From the NCBI RefSeq assembly GCF_954871325.1, contig NC_088777.1:38293366-38357365 (forward strand): a DNA stretch of 64,000 nucleotides, written 5' to 3'. The notes under the pieces are model-generated. The model worked only from the letters and a program-made list of their open reading frames with translations, had not been told where the DNA came from and did not search any database. Positions within the stretch are counted from its first letter, which is position 1, and each line of letters opens with the position of its first letter. Made by a program: the position numbers and the translations under genes. Origin of the DNA: Gordionus sp. m RMFG-2023 (lineage: Eukaryota; Nematomorpha; Gordioida; Chordodea; Parachordodidae). Below, piece by piece: positions 32,578 to 44,460 of the stretch.

Positions 32578-35570
32578 TTCAATTTTTATTATATTAAAAT
32601 TTCTAATTCTTAATTAATTATTTTAGATTTCTGTTATATTATTACTTATATCTTTTTTAGAATTATTTCGTGTTTGATGTATATAAATCGTTTATTAATG
32701 GCCTAAGAAAAAGATTAGGTAGTAAATATAGATTTGATGGAATTAGATGATTATGTAAATTTATTAATTATCTAATTTATAACTACTAGAAAACATTAAT
32801 TTAGGTCATTATAAAAAAAAATAATTTTGATGCAAAGCCTCAGGGTTCTACCCTATCTGCCTTATATTTTAATCTAATCTTTAAAAAATTGGGGAATCTT
32901 ACCGTTGTTTCTTTTATTTTGTTGTATTATTATTTAAATGCCTATTTTAGCAATGGTTACGATTTAGCATAATTCAATAATTAATTTGACATATGGTATT
33001 TTCTCTTATGTTCGAATCTAATTTCATTCATTCTCATTATGGACATCTCTGCTAACAATTCTAAAATATATATATTACCTAAACAAGTTTTTAAATATTC
33101 AAATTATTCATTACATTTTTAATGTTAGCCTGCTGATTTTATAGTACAAGAATTAGAGCGTCCTCGTTTTTTAATTGTTTCTTTATATGAATTATTGATA
33201 TGGGATAAATTTTATTACCCATTTATTTTGATTACCTTAGTTACCTTCTTATTTTTGTAAGAATATGTCGCCTTTCAGATTAATATTCATTATTTTAAGC
33301 ATTGTTTGGGTTGCAGATTTGTCTATTTTGACATTATCATCCATTATGCTTATATTAGTTGTGATCATTGATGCTTTATCTCCATTAATAACAGAAAATA
33401 TTTATTCAGGTCAAAAATGGTAAAATATAAATGTTAATAAATATCATGCTCTTATCTAGGGATAAATCAAAACAAAATAAGCTTATGAATTTTTCAATGG
33501 GCATAATAACAATGTGGAATTTTTTTCAATCATATTACGAATTTCTATTAATATTAAGAAATAAGTCCTCTATATTGGTATATATATATTATTTTTAAAT
33601 TTATATGCTTTTAATTGGGCTTTTAGTTTTTATCCTTCCTGACAATCAAATTCATATTTGCATTATGGATAGGAAATTTTAACAACTTTATTTTGTTATA
33701 TATCAAGTGTAAGATCCATTTCAAAATTAATTTTAATATATACATGATGCACTAATACCAAGGTTGATATATTAAATTGTTAATGGTATCAAGAACTGAA
33801 ACCATAACAATTTAATATTAAAAAATTATGCTTCTATTGGAAAACACCTCCAAAATTATATAAAACTCTTTTTTTAAATTCTTATTTATCCATTCCTATT
33901 GTTTTAATAATATATTTTATTAATTCCCTATATATAATTTCTGCCAGTTGTTGTATTTCAACCAAAACTAATTATTTTATTTCAAAAATATAATTATAGC
34001 TCATTAGCGATCACATTGCCTGAGATAACAGTTATTACAAGCATAAATTAGTTTTTTACCCTTTCTAAAACTCCTAATTCACTTTTATAAAATTTTAGTA
34101 CAGAATATTTAAATATTTTTAAAATTTGATCAAATCCTTTAAGTTTAGATAAAAGATGCTAAAATTTTACAAAAATAACTCAAGACCCTCAATTATTTTT
34201 TGAAAAACAATTGAATGGGCACCTTTATATTGGACTAGAGGGCACTAGACCTTTTCAAAAATTTTCTCTTAGCATAAATTTTAAGCTAAACAAGCATTAT
34301 TTTAGATCTTATTTAAACACAATTATATTATTATCAAAATTCATATAATTGACGAAATATATGTTAGATTCCTCTTCATAATAACTAACAATATCACCTT
34401 CCACTGATTAAACCCAACATGATTTTTTCACAATTAAGTACCTACTTCACGAATTTCCTATTTTTATAAACTAGTCTTTAATTTCTAGATGTTTTAAAAC
34501 TTATTTAACTGTATAAATATATCATCTTTTTCTAGGAATAATAATCAAACTTTCTTGTTATCGATAATTTCATCATAGTATAATTTTATCATTATATATT
34601 GGGTCTTCTGTTGTTGCTTGAACATAAATGATTAGGCTCTAGGGAATTTACGATTTAGGTCCTTTTAAGATTAAATTATTTATGTATGTATGCCGTGGGA
34701 AGCCACCTTTGAAATATCTACAATGTAGTCTCTTTGGAAAAAGATGGTAAATAACAATTAAAAATTTAAAAGGATATTTATTAATGAAACAAATTCATTT
34801 TGATAATTTGTTAATTTTAATTATCTGTGTCAAGTTGAAGCTTGAATAATTGCTCCTTAAAATAAAAAAAATTTCTAAATTTTTTTAATTAATTTTCTCT
34901 AAAATTTCAAATCTTTTTTGTGAAAAAATTATTTATTAAAATTTTTTATAAAAAAAATCTTCAATTTTGTGATCTTCAAAGATTTTTTACTCAAAGTTTT
35001 GTACAAAAGATCAATTCATCAAAAAAAAAATTTCTTCCTTTCACTGATCTTTTTCCTATTTCTTTATCTAACATTTTGGATATCCTGATGATGTTTTTTT
35101 CGAGCACTAACTCGTTCATCTTTGAAATCATATATTTAAATACTATGTCATTTAATTATCATAAATACCAAGACATTTTATTCAGGATATAATAACCTAT
35201 AGCTTAGAAATAATGAGATTATAATTAATAATAGTAAAATAATTATATACCAACCCAACACGTTATTTAGCTGGACTAGAGCCTAATATAAATTATAATT
35301 ATTAAACAGATTTTTTAAATTTACCAATTTCATTAAATATAAGATTTAAAATCATAACTGAATTTTAAACAAATTTCATATAATTTATTAAAGTTTAAAA
35401 GCGAAATGCTTTTGTTTATACAATTTATTTATTGTATTTTGTTTACATGCGTTTATTGCTCCAATATGAATACAGCCATATGAGGATATCCCGAAAATTT
35501 ATCTAATATTTAAAATATTTTGGAAACTTGTTATATTTAAATTAGAATCTAGATCAATTTTTTTTTCTCT
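32578..35570. other. AT-rich region downstream of DOHH, one small hydrophobic ORF
   Basis: There is no recognised gene or transposon. The plus-strand ORF 33,265-33,423 (52 codons, MSPFRLIFIILSIVWVAD at the start) would encode two hydrophobic segments. It could be a small membrane protein, an exon or chance. An imperfect inverted repeat (ATTAAATTGTTA...) lies at 33,764-33,822. GATCTTCAAAGAT-type words at about 34,965-35,060 echo a cluster at 43,785-43,910. Confidence 0.4.
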
Positions 35571-36440
35571 TTAGCTTTCACCTTTTCTGGTGGTAAGCTC
35601 CTTCAACATCTCTCTCCACTTTATGTTATTCATACAATCTCTTTTATCTAATTTATACTTCTTTATATAGTTTCCCCTGTAATTTTGACAATTGTGTGGA
35701 TCCCCTTTATTTTTGAAGATAGGAACTAGATAGCTCTGCCTCCATTTTCGAGGGATCTCTTCATTTCCCAGTATTTTATTGTACAGATTTGTGAGGAGGT
35801 GTATTCCCTCATCTCCTAGTGCTTTAAGGCTTTCTATTGGAATATCATCTGGACCCCTAGCTTTGTTGTTTTTCATATGCTTGAGGCATGTGTTTATTTC
35901 TTGTTTTGTTATAGGTTGTACAAGGTTTTGACATGGGGAGTGTTCGTCTAGATGTAGTATGTGGGTATTAAGTTGATTAGCTCCTTAAAATATTCTTTCC
36001 ATCTATTCATTATTTCTTTTTCCTTTATTATCAATTTCCCATCTTTATTTTTGATTACTTTCGGAGCTCCGTTTATATCCCTAGAATTCTTTTCTCGATG
36101 TTTGGCTAATCTGTATATTTTATTTTGCCCTTCTTCGGTATGTATTTCTTCATACATGTCATCGTATGCCATAGATTTGGCTCTAGCCACCGTATTTGTA
36201 GCTATTCTCTTGGATTTTATCTGGGTTTTTGGATTTGTACCATATTTTATAAAAGGCTTTTTTCTCCTGTGGTTTGTACCTCTTCATTTCACCACCATAG
36301 TTCTTTGTATGATTTGTTACCTCCCCTTGTCAAGCCTAGTGTTGATTTGGCAGTGTATTAATCTGGATGAAAGGTCTGTCCACATTTTTTCACTGACTTG
36401 TTTGTTTCAATGTTTGCATTGATTGCAAAGGCATCTGTCA
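35571..36440 (-). mobile_element. RTE-clade LINE fragment with an internal deletion
   Basis: Minus-strand pieces follow the RTE/BovB order. TAKSTLGLTRGGNKSYKELWW belongs to the linker after the endonuclease. It is followed by AKSMAYDDMYEEIHTEEGQ with DGKLIIKEKEIMNRWKEYF, and then the start of reverse transcriptase (NNKARGPDDIPIESLKALG, KWRQSYLVPIFKNKGD, NCQNYRG). After NYRG the frame jumps to a tail, NNIKWREMLKEL, that looks like the usual C-terminus, so the catalytic palm (YADD) is deleted. The endonuclease is absent, as expected of 5'-truncated LINEs. Frames change between pieces, so it is a dead copy. The clade call rests on the distinctive linker motifs. Confidence 0.8.
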
Positions 36441-36519
36441 TTGTTTTTAGATCAATATTTTTATATTATTTTATTAATTTTTCTTTATAACAAAAGTATA
36501 CCTACAGAAATACGAATTG

Positions 36520-36870
36520 ATTATGTGCATTATTCGAATAATATTATCGTATTCGAACGATTTGAATAATCCTTATTCGTACGAATAATAAAAACATTCG
36601 ATTTGATCGCCAAATATTCGAGTTTAATATTTAAATTCTTTAAAACATTTTCAAAAATGAAAGGCTTATTAAGATGTGGAAAAGTAAAAAAATAAAAGGT
36701 TTCTCAAGGAACATGTTAAATACTTAGAATTGTTTCGAATATTTACAAATTATTTCTAAAATTATGAATAATTTTAAATTATACGAATAATTCGATCAAA
36801 TAATATTTTATAAATATTCGAAAGATAATATATTTTCTTTATTCATATTCGATTCGAATAATTTTGTCAT
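36520..36870. repeat. Cluster of ATTCGAATA-type palindromic words
   Basis: Many TATTCGAATA/ATTCGAAT words occur near both edges of a 350-bp stretch, with a plainer centre (about 36,620-36,730). This is the layout of a MITE whose subterminal repeats bind transposase, but no terminal repeats or target duplication could be fixed. Confidence 0.5.
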
Positions 36871-37912
36871 CATTTTAGTAAACCATACTTATATTATATT
36901 TTTAATTTGATATAATATAAAGGTTGTTTTTTCATTTTATTACCCGGGATAAGGCAAAATGATTTGATTAACAAAGTATTATTCAATTTCCAAAAAATGA
37001 AGACCGCATGATTCATAGATCATAAATAATAAATTTCTTATACGGAATAGTTTAAACCCAGTAAATCTCAAACTCAACTTTAAGCAATGAACGCATAATA
37101 AATATTGTCTTCCAATATTTTTTTCATGTTTGACATAATACAAAAAATTTTAATGCTTGTCATAGTATTATTTAATGATTTGATCAATAAAAATAGTTGA
37201 AATTTTTTTGAATTATTTATACCATTTTTTAATATTGATTATTAATTTTGAAAATCAACGTTACATTTTCCAAATTTTTTCAGAAGTAACTTGTATACAT
37301 TGACTACCTTTTAATTATAAATCTATATAACTCGTTAGTATTGTAAAACGGGTTAGGTTTCTAACGAAAAATCGACTGACTTGAACTAACTCGAAGATCC
37401 GCTTGAGCCTTGTAAGTTTTTGCCTATTGATAAATTTGTTACTAAATTAAGCTAATATTTTTTATTATAATATTAATTTAATCTTTTTAATTGCTAAATA
37501 TCATGGCTGAACAATCGTTCTAAAAAAGGTTCGGGTCAGTGAAAAATCTAGGGTTCGGAGTCAGAATAAGGAATTATAAAATTAAGTTAAAATAATAGAA
37601 ACATGAGTTTTTTTTATTTATTTAATTATATTTATTCATCAAAATAATATTTCGTCATAATTATAATATACAATTTATAAAATGATCTTTTATTTGTACT
37701 TTAAAAATTTTATTTAAGCGAATCATTATATCTTCCAAAATTTCGTCATTGAAAGAATAAATATACCCTAATTTTTTAAATAGGTACGGGTTCTCAGTCT
37801 TGCTAAATATTAGAGTTGCACACCTTATCAGTTCGGTTGATTAAGGTTCCCTTTGAAAAAAATAAAGGCTTAGGTTCGGTTCAGGATTAAAATTTTATAA
37901 ATTATCAAGGAC
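36871..37912. other. AT-rich region with GGTTCGG-type words
   Basis: No coding was recognised. Repeated GGTTCGG/GGTTCGGGTC words at 37,525-37,560 and 37,830-37,885 suggest decayed element ends. Confidence 0.4.
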
Positions 37913-38493
37913 TAGTGTTGTTAATCCGATAAGCCTATTTTTGAAAAACGGGATTTTAGCCAAAATAATGTGATGTAAGCCTCGAGATTTGGTAAATAGA
38001 GGTCCAAACTAACAGGTTTTTTAGCGAATCTGAACCAAACATAAACCGTTAAAAGATTTTCTAGTTGAACCTAGATCAAACAGCTAACCTAATGATTTTG
38101 TGCTTATAAAATAGTATGAAAGTTATTACTACTAGCGTATTGCTAAAATCGAATTGTTTTAAAGATTATTATCAATCAATTTTGATTGATAAGTGGCAGT
38201 CACAATTTTTATAAACATTAGTATATTACCATATTAAAACATTTTTAAGCTTATAAAAATATCACAACAAATAAAATATAATTCGAATGTAAGTTTGTAT
38301 ACAAAAGTGTTTAAACCAATTTTTTTTACGAATTGAACCTGAACCCTTATTTTAATTCGAACTTTAAACTTTGTTTCGGTTCGAATTTCTGCTTTCTCCT
38401 ATCTATAAGCAAAATCTCAAGGTTTATATAATATTCATTTGGCTAAAATCTCAATTGGGTCGTCTTTTAAAAACGGGTTTTTTAATAATACTA
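37913..38493. mobile_element. 581-bp MITE with about 95-bp terminal inverted repeats
   Basis: The left end starts TAGTGTTGTTAATCCG and the complement of the right end starts TAGTATTATTAAAAAACCCG. Both continue through AAAACGGG or ACCC and GATTTTAGCCAAA to a point about 95 bp inside. CTAG flanks both ends but no 8-bp duplication is seen. A second copy of the right end is at 51,795-51,893. Confidence 0.6.
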
Positions 38494-40559
38494 GTTGGTG
38501 TTGTACTTCCAAATATATAATAATATCTTTTTTTGTTAACCGTTCAATTCTACCTAATCATTTGTATTCCTATGCCATATTTTTAATTTTATTTTCTTTC
38601 ATTTATATCCTCCCTCACTATGATTATTTTGACTTGAACTAATGAGTTTTCTGTCATTTTATACACCCGTTTATCATTTATATATAGAAGAATCTAGCCA
38701 TGTTATTTTCTTCATATAATAATAACTATCATTTTTCTAAATATGTTTTTGTATTTAAAATTTTTTATTTATGCGACATGCTAAGAATAACAGTAATAAT
38801 GTTACAGATTTTATTTTAATAATTATTGGCAAGAGCACCAAAAAGGATAGCCCGTTGCACTGTAGATTATACTTATTTTTTCAATTATTATAGTGGTATA
38901 TTATATTCATTTTTGGGGAAATGAGATAAAAGGATTAAGCATCAAAGGGTTAAATAGAGTTGTGCTTAATTTCTTACCTGAATTTACACATAATTCTTAG
39001 ATAATATCGTGGAGAATTTTTTATTTATATTTTGTTTAAAATGTTTTTTTAAAGTATTTTTTCACAAATATTTTATATCCAAAAAATTGAAAAGTATCTG
39101 CATTTGAATACAATTTGAGTTTTTTTGCCGGCCCTTGTTTTGGGTTTCGTTGTATTTCTCGTCATTTTTCACTTTTTCTCTAATTTTGCCTCTCTATTAG
39201 CGTGCTGATCTATAATTTTGCATGCTTTTATCTGATTTTTCATGTTTTGTCATTTTACATACTTTTTATTATTTTATGTGTTTTCTGACATTTTGCCTGC
39301 TTTTTTATGATTTTGTGTGGTTTAGTATTTAATTATTTTTACATAGTTTAAATCCGTCTTGAGAGCTTTTTTCATGGTTTAGTAATGCCTGTTATAATAG
39401 AATTAAATTCTATATGCATGTGAAATATTCTAAAAATTCTGTCTACAAGAAATAATAATTTATTTTTAAAAAGATTTAAAACTAAATATTTATATTCACT
39501 TAGTTAAATTTAAAGAGGGCCACTACATTTTTTTAAAAATACCTGGAGCGTCGTTATTTTTCAAGATTCGGGAATGGAAGCTAGTTCTTTAATTTTTTGT
39601 AAAAATTGTTTAAAAAATAATCTCAGTTAATGTACTTGTTGAATAAAATAAAAATAACATATATTTCAATTCATGAAACTAATTGAGTGTTGAGCCGAGT
39701 TGTCATATATTTTTTTGCCAATTTTTAAATTTAATTTATAGAACATAAAAACCATAGAAGACGATATCATGTTAACAGATACAAGATACTACTGAAATGG
39801 ACAAAAGAAAACTTCCATCCTACAAGAAATAATTTTCCCTTTTAGAGGTTGAATGTCTGAGGATAAAAGTTATAAAATGGATGAAGATTTTCAACTTGTA
39901 GGCACCGATGATATCCTGATTAACAAAGAAGAAAGTTATAATTTTTTAAAGATATTCACGTTGTCTATGACAATAATTTAGTATCCACATTTGATGTGGA
40001 GAAAGCTTCAGTAAATAGAAGGTTTACAATTGTATCCCAAAATAAATTTCAAAAGTGTAGGTCTTTATGTCATAAATAAAATCTGCCCACAAATATGGCT
40101 GATAATATAATTAAAAAATTGGGAAGATATTTGATAAGTTCAAATACCACAAGAGGGAATTGATATTATGGTAGATAAAATATTAAACGAAAAACTGTAA
40201 GATCTTGATAATTTATGAGTTAACATAGGACATTTTACCCCTAACTCAGAGCGTAAATTTATTAAAGAATATAACCAATTAAATATTAATATAATTGTTA
40301 TTTTTTCTATAGGAATAAATATCACGTTAGAGAGCCTTAGCAAATACTATGAAGGTGAGCTTCATATGAATATTGGGTTTTTAACTTCAACTATTTCTAA
40401 ACACACTTAAAAATAGAACGATTTTACAGATTTAGAGTTTTGCCTCTTGTAGAGTCTTGTTATATGCCACAATGATAAGGGTAAATAAAATATTTTTTTT
40501 AAATTACTTTATTAGAGACTTTCAACTGTTTATAATGATATAGCCGTTTTTTAATTTTT
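38494..40559. other. AT-rich region with an unidentified decayed coding stretch
   Basis: Between about 39,850 and 40,440 (+) several frames give protein-like text, for example MSEDKSYKMDEDFQLVGTDD, NNLVSTFDVEKASVNRRF and INITLESLSKYYEGELHM, broken by stops. I do not recognise the family. The rest shows no gene. Confidence 0.35.
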
Positions 40560-40704
40560 TTAAATATGACCAGGCCTGAAAGGGTCGGGTCATATATTAT
40601 ATATTTGAAATCGCCATTATTAGCTATAACAAAAATAAATATAATATATTTTAAAAAAATACGGGTTGGGCGAAATTTTTTTAAAAAATAGCCTCAGGTC
40701 TCTG
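40560..40704. mobile_element. Lone hAT right end of the CAGAGACC family
   Basis: GGTCGGGTC and GGGTTGGGCG blocks precede GCCTCAGGTCTCTG, the complement of a CAGAGACCTGAGGC terminus. No left mate with the same flank (ATATTATC) was found. Confidence 0.55.
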
Positions 40705-40974
40705 ATATTATCATTGATGTTTATCTATCCTGGATTCAAATTGAATTGGGAATAGATAAGAAGATATCAAAATAGGGAATTAAAAATAAATAAATTTTAT
40801 AAGAAAACTCCTAATACAAAAATACCTCCAATGATTAAGAAGATAGATATGCTTGGATTCAATCAAATGGATTATTAAGAATATAAAATACTAAACAATT
40901 TTTTTTAACAAAAAACCATAATAGATATATTTTGTAATTATAACGATTTAAAAAAATATTTTTATAAAATACAA

Positions 40975-41309
40975 TACCCCCATACCTCTAGTACTTCTGT
41001 AGAGCGCTTCTTTAGTTTTACAAAATTCGTTTAAGAGAAACGAGTGGTGGCTTGTCGGATCCAAATATTGAACATTTGCTACTTTTAAAAGAAAACAAGA
41101 GATTATAAAAGAATTTGATGCATCATTTTTTGGTTAAAATATATGGATAAAAAAATATATATTATTTGTTCTGTATTTTATTTAATAAAAAAAATTTAAT
41201 TTGGAATTGGAGCACCTCTCCCCTTCAAAAAATAAGTAGCAGAAGCTAGTTTTTTTTTAAATGGTGGGTGAAGAGGCTACTTCCTTTTAAAAAGGTGTTA
41301 ACAACTCTT
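40975..41309 (+). pseudogene. hAT transposase C-terminal remnant with its right end
   Basis: Translated pieces give PHTSSTSVERFFSFTKFV and, in another frame, GLSDPNIEHLLLLKENKRL, the hAT dimerisation domain and its helical tail split by a frameshift. Downstream, TTTTAAAAAGGTGTTAACAACTCTTG resembles the TTAACAAC-type ends seen elsewhere. The upstream catalytic region is absent, so this is a truncated dead copy. Confidence 0.65.
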
Positions 41310-42650
41310 GTTAAATATATATTACAACAAGAAGTAAAATGGATATAGAATCTCTCAAATATGCTAAATAGGAATTAGGTTATGGAATCAATAAATTTTG
41401 GTTGATTATGAAAATTCATAAATACATACTTGTTTACAATATTTATTATGATATATAATAATTTTTGATCAAGTTAAATCAACACAATTTGACATGAGGT
41501 CTCTATTATAATATTTTATTTCATCATATATCTATTTCTGTCCTATTTGAGAAATTACAATATGTCTCAGGAACCTGCCACGAAAAATCATTAATCAAAT
41601 AAAGGCATTTCCCATAGAAGTATAACTTTTTTTTTCATCAAATTTAAAATTATTGTAAATATATAAAGGGAATAGTACAATTAATTATATAAAGCAATTG
41701 ATTCAACTGCTCAAATACAATTTAGTCAATTTCCCAGTCAAAATATTTTTATGATAATATTCACTTTATTTGGTGTAATATACAAGATATGTTCATAAAT
41801 GATTGCATCTAATTATATTTTTTTTGATAAATTATACAAATAATTTGTCTGCGTTGGCAGATAATTTTTCTGGATTTCATTGTTATTTTTTTTAAATCTA
41901 TTTCGGTTCTAATTTCTTTTATAAATCTTGATAAGACAATAGTTTAATGGATGTTCTTATTATTTCTAAATTTAAATATCTGATTTTGCCATAAATTTAT
42001 TCTAATATGTGTATAATACCTACTTATAAATTTCTGATAAATTATATTAAACCCTTGTATAAATTTTAATTTATATTAAAAATTTATAATTATCAAATTG
42101 TCTAAAATATATAGGGCAAATATTCCATACACAGTAGCATCACTTGAGGGGAGTATCCTCTTGAAAAGGTATTATAAATACATCAATTATACAGATATTT
42201 TTCTCTTTATTTTATATTTAATTTTATCTCAATTTTTAATAATGTTCAAAAGCAAATGCACCTAATCTTCAAAGGTTTTTTTATCAAAATTAATAAGATG
42301 AATATAAATATAGAAAAATAAAATGAATAATAATAAATTATAGAATGTTAAATATTGAAAATATCAATATTATAGAATTATATATTTAAAAACATTGCCA
42401 ATATTTACATGGAAAAATACCCAATTATTATTTGGGTCTCAGCATCATTAACTTAATAGAATATATGGATCATAGCACATGTAATAGATTTATATTTAAT
42501 AGTAGAAATAACTAATTATGGAATAAACTTTTTAATCATATTATATTATTCAAAAAAATCTATATAGTAATAAATAATATAATTGTCTAATTAACATTCC
42601 AGATATTTGAGTTTAAAATTTTAATAGCGCTTTTTATGAATGATATAATG
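41310..42650. other. AT-rich DNA without recognised features
   Basis: I see no coding, terminal repeats or tandem arrays here beyond simple A/T runs. Confidence 0.6.
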
Positions 42651-43053
42651 TTAATAGAACTTTTTATTATGCAAATCAACAATTGGCGGTGTGAAGAAAT
42701 GTTTTTTATATGATTCTATAGATTCTTGAAACTCCATATCTCCAACACTAAATCTTGCTTTAAACTTTTCTTCATAGGTACTTAAATTGTCAGCTAAATA
42801 AAAGGTAAATTAATATATTGGCTTATGAAAAATAATATATATATTTTTGTAGATATTCAAATGCAGGATAGATTAATTTTAATATTTTAGCGATATTAAC
42901 ATTTAATATATAAAAAAAACCTTCAGTAGACTTAGGCTTCTTATTTGTTTTGGGAATTGACTCTTCATTGCTAGGACGTTTTCTGTTATATATAAAATAA
43001 TTTTAAAATATTAATATAATAAAATAGTATTACCTTTGGCGATTTGACCTCAT
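42651..43053 (-). CDS. RAMAC-like mRNA cap methyltransferase activating miniprotein, three exons
   Basis: Minus-strand exons 43,053-43,034, 42,982-42,921 and 42,793-42,651 join in one frame (225 nt, 74 residues) through two GT-AG introns of 51 and 127 bp. The N-terminus is basic (RSNRQRKRPSNEE, then KTNKKPKSTE) and could be a nuclear localisation signal. The second half, YEEKFKARFSVGDMEFQESI followed by TPPIVDLHNK, matches the activation domain of RAMAC/FAM103A1 (F.E.F..RF...D.E.QE.....PPIV), which binds RNMT and stimulates guanine-N7 methylation of the mRNA cap. The long RNA-binding tail of the human protein is absent. Weak points are the GTTTTT donor of intron 2 and the small size. The nearest recognised features are transposon debris. 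The function is inferred from the motif. Confidence 0.65.
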
Positions 43054-44039
43054 CGCTCTTAAATTGAAAATAAATGATTGGCAACATGTCACATATCGCA
43101 TAACGAGTTAAGATAATTATTAGTCGAATATAATAATAAAAAAATATATTCAGGACAGTTTGCAAATATAGTTGTTAAACGTCTAAGCCTTCTCAGCTAA
43201 CCTAATAGCTTAGCCAAAGCCAATAAAAATTATCCTTTTAAAACTTTTCGAATTATTTGAAAATATCTGTATCTTAATCACTTTGGATTCAAAAAGATAC
43301 AGATCCTTCAAAAAAAATTATATTATTGATATTATTTAAAAATTTTAATGAAAAATTTAATCCGAGTTTAGAAAGATAGGGCAATGGGGATGTGACCTTC
43401 ATCATATAGTAATTCTATCGACTACCAGTACCTAACAGCTCTTTATAGGGCTACCTTTTATTGAAGCAAATAGTTTAGGATTAAATTTTATTATGAATAT
43501 TGGTTATGATCTTATTTTAACAAATGTTTATTTTCAAATATATAAGCCCAACCCGTTTTTAATTTTATAGTTGGCTGTCATTAAAATTATTTAAGCCCCT
43601 ACTTTTTCAGTTATAAACCTTTTTTGCTAAATATTATAGTTTCCTAAGAATTTACTCACAATCTTAAATAATTCAGTACTTTTTGTCCTCCCTACGAGTT
43701 TATTATTATGGTGAGATTAAAAAGATAGTTGTTAACATTTAAACAGGTGTTTCTTAAATTACATACTTTTGACCAATTTCCAGAGTTTTACAAAAGATCT
43801 TTGAAGATTTTTAAGCGAGATCTAGCTCAAAAATTTGGGCAAGATCTTTGAAGATCGTAAAATCTGAAGATCTTTTATTTTTTAAAAATTTTGTGTAAAG
43901 ATCTTCATGATATTTATTTTTTTACCCCTTTATTAAAAGCCCATATGTTTTTCAATTTTATTAATATATTATTTCTTTTATGTTTTATACCTCTCCTCCT
44001 GCCTTGAAAGAAAAAAATATTATTTATTTTTTAAGCATG
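43054..44039. other. AT-rich region with lone transposon-end motifs
   Basis: ATAGTTGTTAAACGTCTAAGCC at about 43,169 resembles the TAGTGTTGTTAA hAT ends. AAGATCTTTGAAGATC-type palindromic words cluster at 43,785-43,910. No gene was recognised. Confidence 0.45.
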
Positions 44040-44460
44040 TTAAATTAAAATATAAATTCAATAAAGATGCACCGACAATTTTCATAATCGTATTTTATAA
44101 AAGAAGTTTTACCACAGAAGGGTAAAAATTTAATTTATTATATTATTAATAAAATGTTAAATTCACAAGAGCGATAATTTTTCTAATCGTTATTTTTACA
44201 TAAATGGGTGAAAATTAATATTGTAAAAAAAATTTAAGTTAAAATTTCAATGAAGATGTATTGTAATTTGTAACACAGAAAATTGACAATTGTCATAATC
44301 GTTTTACTTAACTTTTTTGATTTTTTGTTACGCAAACAAGTTAAAATTTTTAATATTAAGATGTATAGTTTAAATTTAAATAAAGATGTACCATAGAAAA
44401 GTGACAATTGTCATAATCGTTATTATATTACTTGATTATTTCAAAATTATTGAAAAAATA
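44040..44460 (+). repeat. Decayed tandem repeat, about 110-bp unit, four copies
   Basis: Four spaced units carry AAAGATGTACC-like sequence followed by GACAATTGTCATAATCGT (best in the copies at about 44,284 and 44,402, degenerate at 44,070 and 44,170). GACAATTGTC is a perfect palindrome. Confidence 0.7.

Noticed and set aside
35961-36422. 153-codon hydrophobic plus-strand ORF resembling a membrane protein
   Set aside because: It is antisense to the RTE-clade LINE, whose own strand gives clear motifs.
37913-38493. 8-bp target duplication for the long-TIR MITE
   Set aside because: The flanks TCAAGGAC and GTTGGTGT do not match. Only CTAG is shared, so the superfamily is left open.
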